Source of the DNA: an uncultured Clostridia bacterium
GTDB taxonomy: Bacteria > Bacillota > Clostridia > Oscillospirales > Oscillospiraceae
DNA: 16,280 nucleotides
NCBI GenBank assembly: GCA_947169005.1
Contig: CAMVOG010000020.1
Location: 1-16,280, forward strand
Reading direction: 5' to 3'
This document shows positions 12,004 through 16,280 of the stretch, in pieces. The notes beneath the pieces are model-generated. The model was given only the letters and a program-made list of their open reading frames with translations. It searched no databases and had not been told where the DNA came from. The position numbers were made by a program, and so were the translations under genes. Numbering within the stretch: the first letter of the stretch is position 1; each line of letters starts with the position of its first letter.

Positions 12004-13169
12004 TCGACTTTGACAATATCCTTTCCCCCAGGGTCAAGAGCCTGCGTCCTTCGGGCATCCGCAAGTTCTTCGACCTCCTGGAGACCATGTCCGACGCCAT
12101 CTCCCTGGGCATCGGCGAGCCGGACTTCACCACGCCCTGGCACATCCGGGACGCGGGCATCTACTCCCTGGAAAAGGGCTTTACGAAATACACCCCCAAC
12201 GCGGGCATGATGGCCCTGCGCACGGAGATCGCCCGCTATATGCAGCGGCGCTTCGACCTGGTCTACGACCCCGCCAGCCAGATCATCGTGACGGTGGGCG
12301 GCTCCGAGGGCATCGACCTGGCCCTGCGGGTGCTGCTGGAGCCGGGGGACGAGGTCATCATCCCCAGCCCCTCCTTCGTCTGCTATGAGCCCTTGACCGT
12401 TATGGCCGGGGGCACCCCCGTCCTGGTGGAAACGAAGGCGGAGGACGATTTCAAGCTGACGGCGGAGCAGCTCCGCGCCGCTCTGTCGCCCCGCACCAAG
12501 GCCCTGGTGCTGCCCTATCCCTGCAACCCCACCGGCGGCATCATGGAGCGGGCGGACCTGGAGGCCCTGGCAGAGGTCCTGCGGGACACGAACGTGGTCG
12601 TGATCTCCGACGAGATCTACGCGGAGCTGACCTATGACGGGCGCCACGTTTCTCCCGCCAACCTGCCGGAGCTCTATGACCGCACCATCGTGGTGAACGG
12701 CTTCTCCAAGGCCTACGCCATGACGGGCTGGCGCATGGGCTACCTCTGCGCGCCCCCCGCCGCCATCAAGCAGCTTGTGAAGCTGCACCAGTTCGGCATC
12801 ATGTCCGCCCCCACCACCAGCCAGTACGCGGCCATCGAGGCCATGCGGAACGGGGACAGGGACATCGAGGCCATGCGCGCCGATTACGACCACCGCCGCC
12901 GCTTCCTGGTCCACGGCCTGCGGGAGGCGGGGCTGGACTGCTACGAGCCTCACGGCGCCTTCTACGTTTTCCCCTCCATCCGGAGCACGGGCCTGACCAG
13001 CGAGGAATTCTGCGAAAAGTTCCTGCTGGCCGAGCGGGTGGCTGCCATCCCCGGCACGGCCTTCGGCCCCGGGGGCGAGGGCTTCGTGCGCATGTGCTAC
13101 GCCGCCTCCATGGAGGACCTTACCGAGGCCCTGCGGCGGCTGAGCCGTTTCCTGGACACGCTGAAATAA
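12000..13169 (+). CDS. PLP-dependent class I/II aminotransferase (AlaT-like)
   Basis: A 389-residue fold-type I aminotransferase. Visible motifs are ISLGIGEPDFTTP (34-46), KYTPNAGMMALR (63-74), VTVGGSEGIDLALR (97-110), LPYPCNPTGG (171-180), SDEIYAEL with cofactor-binding Asp204 (203-210), the Schiff-base Lys237 in NGFSKAYAMTGWRMGY, and substrate-carboxylate Arg in FVRMCYAAS near the C-terminus. The start is TTG at 12000, overlapping the Lrp stop as TTGA with AAAGGA upstream. The next in-frame Met is residue 30, too late for the fold. Substrate cannot be fixed from sequence; alanine, aspartate or aromatic amino acids are all possible. The next gene is 13 bp downstream with AAGGAGG. Confidence 0.92.
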   Translation: MIDFDNILSPRVKSLRPSGIRKFFDLLETMSDAISLGIGEPDFTTPWHIRDAGIYSLEKGFTKYTPNAGMMALRTEIARYMQRRFDLVYDPASQIIVTVGGSEGIDLALRVLLEPGDEVIIPSPSFVCYEPLTVMAGGTPVLVETKAEDDFKLTAEQLRAALSPRTKALVLPYPCNPTGGIMERADLEALAEVLRDTNVVVISDEIYAELTYDGRHVSPANLPELYDRTIVVNGFSKAYAMTGWRMGYLCAPPAAIKQLVKLHQFGIMSAPTTSQYAAIEAMRNGDRDIEAMRADYDHRRRFLVHGLREAGLDCYEPHGAFYVFPSIRSTGLTSEEFCEKFLLAERVAAIPGTAFGPGGEGFVRMCYAASMEDLTEALRRLSRFLDTLK

Positions 13170-13182
13170 GGAGGAGAGCACT

Positions 13183-13926
13183 ATGTCGATCTTTCATCCC
13201 GGCGACAGGACGCTGACGGATCTGGCCGCCTCCCTGGCGGGCTTCAAGGCCGGGGACAGGGTGCTGGACCTGGGCTGCGGCGACGGGGACACCCTGCGCT
13301 ACCTGCGGGAGACCTACGGTGTGGAGCCCTACGGCTGCGATACGGACAGGGCCATGGTGGCCCGGGCGCTGGAGAAGGACCCCAGCCTGAACGTCCGCCA
13401 CACGGAGGGCATCGAGCTGGACTACGCCTCCAACTTCTTCGACGGGGCCATCATGGAATGCTCCTTCTCCCTCATGCGCCGCCATGACGAGCTGCTGCAC
13501 GAGCTGTACTGCGTGCTGAAGCCCGGGGCGCGGCTGGCCATCGGCGACCTTTACTGCATCAACCCGGACCCCATCCGGGCGGCGCAGGCCTACATCGGGG
13601 CCAGGGCCATTCTGAACCGCCCCCGCCAGGAGAAGGACTGCGAGGATTCCGCCCAGTACCCCTCTCCCTACATCCTGGACGGGGCCTTTTTGCAGGATAA
13701 GCTCATCAAGGCCGTGCAGGACGTGGGCTTTGAGCTGACGGCCTTCAAGGACCAGACCCCCGCCCTCCGGGACTTTTACGCCCAGGCCCTCATGGATTAC
13801 GGCTCCCTGGAGGCCTTCTGGGCCGCAGAGCTGCCCGCGGGCAGCGAGCCCTGCAACTTCTGCCGGGTGAAGCCCACCAAGGACGTGGGCTATTTCCTCA
13901 TGGTGCTGGAGAAGAAAAAGGCATGA
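13183..13926 (+). CDS. Class I SAM-dependent methyltransferase (DVU_1556-like)
   Basis: A 247-residue Rossmann-fold methyltransferase: motif I VLDLGCGDGDT (27-37), acidic strand-2 end YGCDTD (50-55), FFDGAIMECSFSLM (85-98), and LKPGARLAIGDLYC (112-125). The C-terminus carries CNFCRVKPTKDVGYFLMVLEKK with a CxxC pair. From memory this ending and the partnership with the next gene resemble the NCBI-named DVU_1556 family methyltransferase, but that was not checked. It has an AAGGAGG site and ends by overlapping the CoA-ligase ATG (ATGA), so the two are probably co-translated. The methyl acceptor is unknown. Transcription from the Lrp-aminotransferase promoter is likely, given the 13-bp gap. Confidence 0.88.
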   Translation: MSIFHPGDRTLTDLAASLAGFKAGDRVLDLGCGDGDTLRYLRETYGVEPYGCDTDRAMVARALEKDPSLNVRHTEGIELDYASNFFDGAIMECSFSLMRRHDELLHELYCVLKPGARLAIGDLYCINPDPIRAAQAYIGARAILNRPRQEKDCEDSAQYPSPYILDGAFLQDKLIKAVQDVGFELTAFKDQTPALRDFYAQALMDYGSLEAFWAAELPAGSEPCNFCRVKPTKDVGYFLMVLEKKKA

Positions 13927-14936
13927 GCCGCCCGACCTTGGACGGCTGGATGAGCCGCAAGCTCGGCGCGCCCTTTACCCGGGCCTCCCTGGAGGCTTAT
14001 CAGCTCCGGGCCCTGAACGAGACCCTGGCCTGGGCCCGGACCCACGCCGCGTATTACCGCGACAGGCTCCCGCAAGGGGGCCTGCGGACGCTTTCGGAGC
14101 TTGCGGCCCTGCCCTTCACCACGCCGGAAGCCCTCTACGCCGCCCCCTACGACTTTCTCTGCGTCAGTCCCCGGGAGGTGGAGCGGATCGTTACCGTGGA
14201 GACCAGCGGCAGCGCCGGGGAGAAGAAGCGCCTCTTCTTTACCCGGGACGATCTGGAGCTCTGCGTGGACTTCTTCGACTTCGGCATGCGCCTCATGGTG
14301 GACGGGACGGACAAGGTGGGCATTCTCTTCCCCGCCTCCACTCCCGCCTCGGTGGGGGACCAGCTCGCCAAGGGCCTTGCCCGGGCCGGGGTCCCCTCCC
14401 TGCCCCTCTTCCCGCTGATCGGGGAGCTGCCCCGCCTGGCGGAGACCATCCGGCGGGAGGGCGTCACCTTCCTGGCGGGCTTTCCCACGCTGCTGACGGC
14501 CCTGGCGGAGGCTGCGCCGGAGCTGCCCATCCGGGGCGTGCTGCTGAGCGCGGACTACGTGTCCCCCGCCTGCCGGGAGACGCTGCGAAAAGCCTGGGGC
14601 GCGGAGCTCTTCGAGCATTACGGCATGACGGAAACGGGGCTGGGCGGCGCGGTGAGCTGCGAGGCGCACCGGGGCTATCATCCCCGGGAGGCGGACCTGC
14701 TCTTTGAGATCGTGGACCCCGCCACGGGCCGCCCCCTGCCCCCCGGCGAGCGGGGCGAGCTGGTTTTCACCACCCTTACCCGGGAGGCCATGCCCCTCAT
14801 CCGCTACCGCACGGGGGATTTCTCCCGCATCCTCCCCGGGCCCTGCCCCTGCGGGACGGGGCTGCTCACCCTGGACTGGGTGGGAGACAGGGGGGTGAGG
14901 AAGCGGATCCCCGGGGCAGGCAAAGATAAAAGATAA
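13923..14936 (+). CDS. AMP-dependent CoA ligase-like protein without the C-terminal domain (DVU_1553-like)
   Basis: A 337-residue adenylate-forming enzyme related to phenylacetate-CoA ligase. ATP-binding motifs are visible: VETSGSAGEKK (92-102), FEHYGMTETGLGG (230-242), and LIRYRTGDF (292-300), then a CPCGTGLL turn (308-315) and GDRG (321-324). It stops at this hinge, where phenylacetate-CoA ligases (about 430 residues) continue with a mobile domain of about 90-100 residues carrying the catalytic lysine. No remnant of that domain is seen in 14937-14970 in the plus frames. It may therefore only adenylate, or work with a partner. It resembles what NCBI names the DVU_1553 family, but the usual length of that family is not known to me. 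The ATG overlaps the methyltransferase stop. Confidence 0.85.
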   Translation: MSRPTLDGWMSRKLGAPFTRASLEAYQLRALNETLAWARTHAAYYRDRLPQGGLRTLSELAALPFTTPEALYAAPYDFLCVSPREVERIVTVETSGSAGEKKRLFFTRDDLELCVDFFDFGMRLMVDGTDKVGILFPASTPASVGDQLAKGLARAGVPSLPLFPLIGELPRLAETIRREGVTFLAGFPTLLTALAEAAPELPIRGVLLSADYVSPACRETLRKAWGAELFEHYGMTETGLGGAVSCEAHRGYHPREADLLFEIVDPATGRPLPPGERGELVFTTLTREAMPLIRYRTGDFSRILPGPCPCGTGLLTLDWVGDRGVRKRIPGAGKDKR

Positions 14937-14970
14937 AAGATATTTTTCTAAGACGGAAACGGAGGCGGAC

Positions 14971-15498
14971 GTGGGCATTTTGATCTGTGGGCTGAACGGC
15001 GCGGGGAAAAGCACCGTCGGCAGGGCGCTGGCGGCGCGGCTGGGCTGGCGCTTCCTGGACAACGAGGATCTGTATTTCCCCAAGACGGACGGCGATTACG
15101 TCTTTTCCCATCCTCGCGGCAAGGATGAGGTCATTCGGCTTTTGGAGGAAAAGACAGAAAAGGACAGCCGCTTCGTCTTTGCTGCCGTGCGGGGCGATTA
15201 CGGCGAAAAGCTCCCGGCCTCCCTGGACTGCGCGATTTTGGTGGAGGTCCCCCGCGAGGCGCGGCTGGCGCGGGTGCGGGCCCGGTCCGCCGAGAAATTC
15301 GGCAGGCGCATCGAGGCCGGCGGCGACCTGGAGGAGCGGGAGAACGCCTGGTTCGCCCAGGTGGAGCGCCGCCCGGAGGACTACGTGACGGGTTGGCTGG
15401 AAAAGCTCTCCTGCCCGGTCATCCGCATCGACGGGACCCTGCCCGTGGAGGTAAACGTGGAATACCTCCTGAAAAGGATAGCTCCGGCAGAGGAATGA
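14971..15498 (+). CDS. P-loop kinase-like ATPase (shikimate-kinase-like fold)
   Basis: A 175-residue protein with Walker A GLNGAGKST (7-15) at the extreme N-terminus and the layout of small P-loop kinases: RALAARLGWRFLDNEDLYF (18-36), a VFAAVRGDYGEKL strand-helix, LDCAILVEVP (about 87-96), then an Arg-rich lid-like region RARVRARSAEKFGRR. The substrate is unknown; shikimate, adenylate or gluconate-type substrates are all possible from the fold. The start is GTG at 14971 with GGAGG at 14961-14965, 34 bp after the CoA-ligase stop, so it probably belongs to the same transcript. No clear terminator follows in 15499-15600. Confidence 0.8.
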   Translation: MGILICGLNGAGKSTVGRALAARLGWRFLDNEDLYFPKTDGDYVFSHPRGKDEVIRLLEEKTEKDSRFVFAAVRGDYGEKLPASLDCAILVEVPREARLARVRARSAEKFGRRIEAGGDLEERENAWFAQVERRPEDYVTGWLEKLSCPVIRIDGTLPVEVNVEYLLKRIAPAEE

Positions 15499-15566
15499 AA
15501 GCGCCCCGGATGATCGCGGCTGTTCTGCCCCCCCCGATCAAATTCCGCCGCCGCGGGCGGCCACCA

Positions 15567-15593
15567 CAATTGTCCATTGTCCATTGTCAATTG
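15567..15593. repeat. 7-bp tandem repeat bounded by CAATTG
   Basis: CAATTG followed by TCCATTG, TCCATTG and TCAATTG. The decamer TTGTCCATTG found here also occurs exactly at 421-430, across the divergent cobT/TIM-barrel promoters. Confidence 0.8.
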
Positions 15594-15603
15594 TAACGCG
15601 CCC

Positions 15604-15791
15604 CGTAAATCGCCCCCGCAAGGGGGCCGCATGTAGGGGGCGACGCCTCGGCGCCCCGTAAACCGCGCTCCGTTGGGCGCCGCCTGTAGGGGCCACCGTC
15701 CCCGGTGGCCCGTAAATCGCCCCCGCAAGGGCGCCACCTGTAGGGGCCACCGTCCCCGGTGGCCCGTAAATTGCCCCCGTAGGGGGCCACC
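15604..15791. repeat. 54-bp tandem repeat, about 3.5 copies
   Basis: Units begin CGTAAAT/C at 15604, 15657, 15711 and 15765 (period 53, 54, 54). Each holds CCCCCGCAAGGGGG-type and GGGGCCACC/GGTGGCC-type inverted repeats. The last two full units are nearly identical from TGTAGGGGCCACC onward. Open frames through it encode repetitive Gly/Pro/Arg peptides and are not believed to be genes. The rest of 15499-15808 shows no gene. Confidence 0.9.
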
Positions 15792-15808
15792 TTGAAAGGA
15801 AGATGACC

Positions 15809-16280
15809 ATGCATCCTGTGTTAGTGAAAGCCTTTGAGATCCGGGCCACGGTGGCCAAGCCCACCTTTATCGGCCAGGACGGGAAGGCCGGGCGGCGGCA
15901 GCTCATCGCCGTTACCGGCGGGGAGATCGTGGGCTTTGCCCTGCCCTTCAACGGCGTCGTCCTCCCCGACGGGGTGGACAGCCAGGTGGTGCGGCCCAAC
16001 GGACGGGCGGAGCTCTCCGCCCGCTACGGCGTCCGCCTCAACGACGGGCGCAGCTTCTACATCCAGAACGACGGCATCCGCACCGTGCCCCCTGAGCACG
16101 TGGAGACGGTGCTGTCCGGCGGCATCGCCCCGGCGGAGGTCTACTACTGCGTGACGAAGCCGGAGTTCGAAATCTATGACGACAGCCTCAGCGTCCTGCA
16201 GGACAAGCTCTTCGTGGTCCACGCCACCCGCTTCCCGGATTCCATCCTGCTGGAGTATTATATGGTGGAGCTGGAGGACT
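15809..16280 (+). CDS. DUF3237 family protein, N-terminal part
   Basis: The first 157 residues match the DUF3237 (UPF0311) pattern: AFEIRATVAKP at the N-terminus, GFALPFNGVVLPDGVDSQVVRPNGRAELSARYGVRLNDGRSFYIQNDGIRT (as separate motifs GVVLPDG.D.QVVRP.G.AEL.ARY), then PAEVYYCVTKPEFEIYD. Members are about 150-170 residues and probably form a lipocalin-like barrel; no reaction is established. Two ATGs are in frame. The one at 15809 is preferred because AAGGA (15796-15800) lies 8 nt before it but only 2 nt before the ATG at 15803. The reading frame runs off the window end. It follows the repeat spacer, so it may have its own promoter, though none was found. Confidence 0.82.
   Translation, partial: MHPVLVKAFEIRATVAKPTFIGQDGKAGRRQLIAVTGGEIVGFALPFNGVVLPDGVDSQVVRPNGRAELSARYGVRLNDGRSFYIQNDGIRTVPPEHVETVLSGGIAPAEVYYCVTKPEFEIYDDSLSVLQDKLFVVHATRFPDSILLEYYMVELED

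Noticed and set aside
11976..13181. A 401-codon minus-strand open frame opposite the aminotransferase
   Set aside because: Antisense to a gene with complete PLP-enzyme motifs; no ribosome site or domain.
13923..14970. Frameshift having removed the C-terminal domain of the CoA ligase
   Set aside because: The 34 bp between its stop and the next gene cannot hold the missing domain, and the following frame encodes an unrelated Walker A protein, so a simple frameshift does not explain the short length.
15538..15999. Minus-strand frame encoding a Gly/Pro repeat protein
   Set aside because: It is a translation of the 54-bp intergenic repeat plus antisense of the DUF3237 gene, with no ribosome site. 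Repeats with period 54 stay open in one frame by chance.

Overview
The window looks like chromosomal DNA of a GC-rich anaerobic member of the Bacillota, most likely a Clostridia lineage such as Oscillospiraceae. The reasons are strong AGGAGG-type ribosome sites, several TTG and GTG starts, clostridial-style gene fusions in tetrapyrrole synthesis, the anaerobic type of cobalt chelatase (CbiK), and intergenic spacers filled with short degenerate tandem repeats. The taxonomic placement is inference. No tRNA, rRNA, insertion sequence or CRISPR array was found.

Region 1 (1-1970): the 5' part of cobT (minus strand, cut by the window edge) is divergent from a plus-strand pair, a sugar-isomerase-like TIM barrel and a TfoX N-terminal-domain protein. 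The two divergent promoters abut. The TIM-barrel leader is a 13-bp tandem array whose last, partial unit is the Shine-Dalgarno site.

Region 2 (1977-9117, minus strand): six tightly packed genes, cbiK, hemA-sirC fusion, hemC, cobA-hemD fusion, hemB and hemL, lie behind a good promoter and a cobalamin riboswitch with its own terminator. Together they encode eight activities that carry glutamyl-tRNA through ALA, porphobilinogen, hydroxymethylbilane, uroporphyrinogen III, precorrin-2 and sirohydrochlorin to cobalt-sirohydrochlorin. No late haem gene is present. The operon therefore reads as the front end of anaerobic B12 synthesis, repressed by B12, and cobT nearby acts at the lower-ligand end of the same pathway.

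Region 3 (9250-11200, minus strand): a visibly more AT-rich pair, an HTH-like/ankyrin-like protein followed by a 61-residue acidic protein, looks acquired and of unknown function. It is flanked by a DUF378 membrane protein.

Region 4 (11290-16280, plus strand): a promoter and a leader of about 190 nt with four consecutive hairpins (the first terminator-like, with a competing fold) precede an Lrp/AsnC regulator and an aminotransferase resembling the AlaR-AlaT arrangement. A SAM methyltransferase, a short AMP-dependent CoA ligase lacking the usual C-terminal domain, and a P-loop kinase-like protein follow. After a spacer with a 7-bp repeat and a 54-bp tandem repeat comes a DUF3237 protein cut by the window end.
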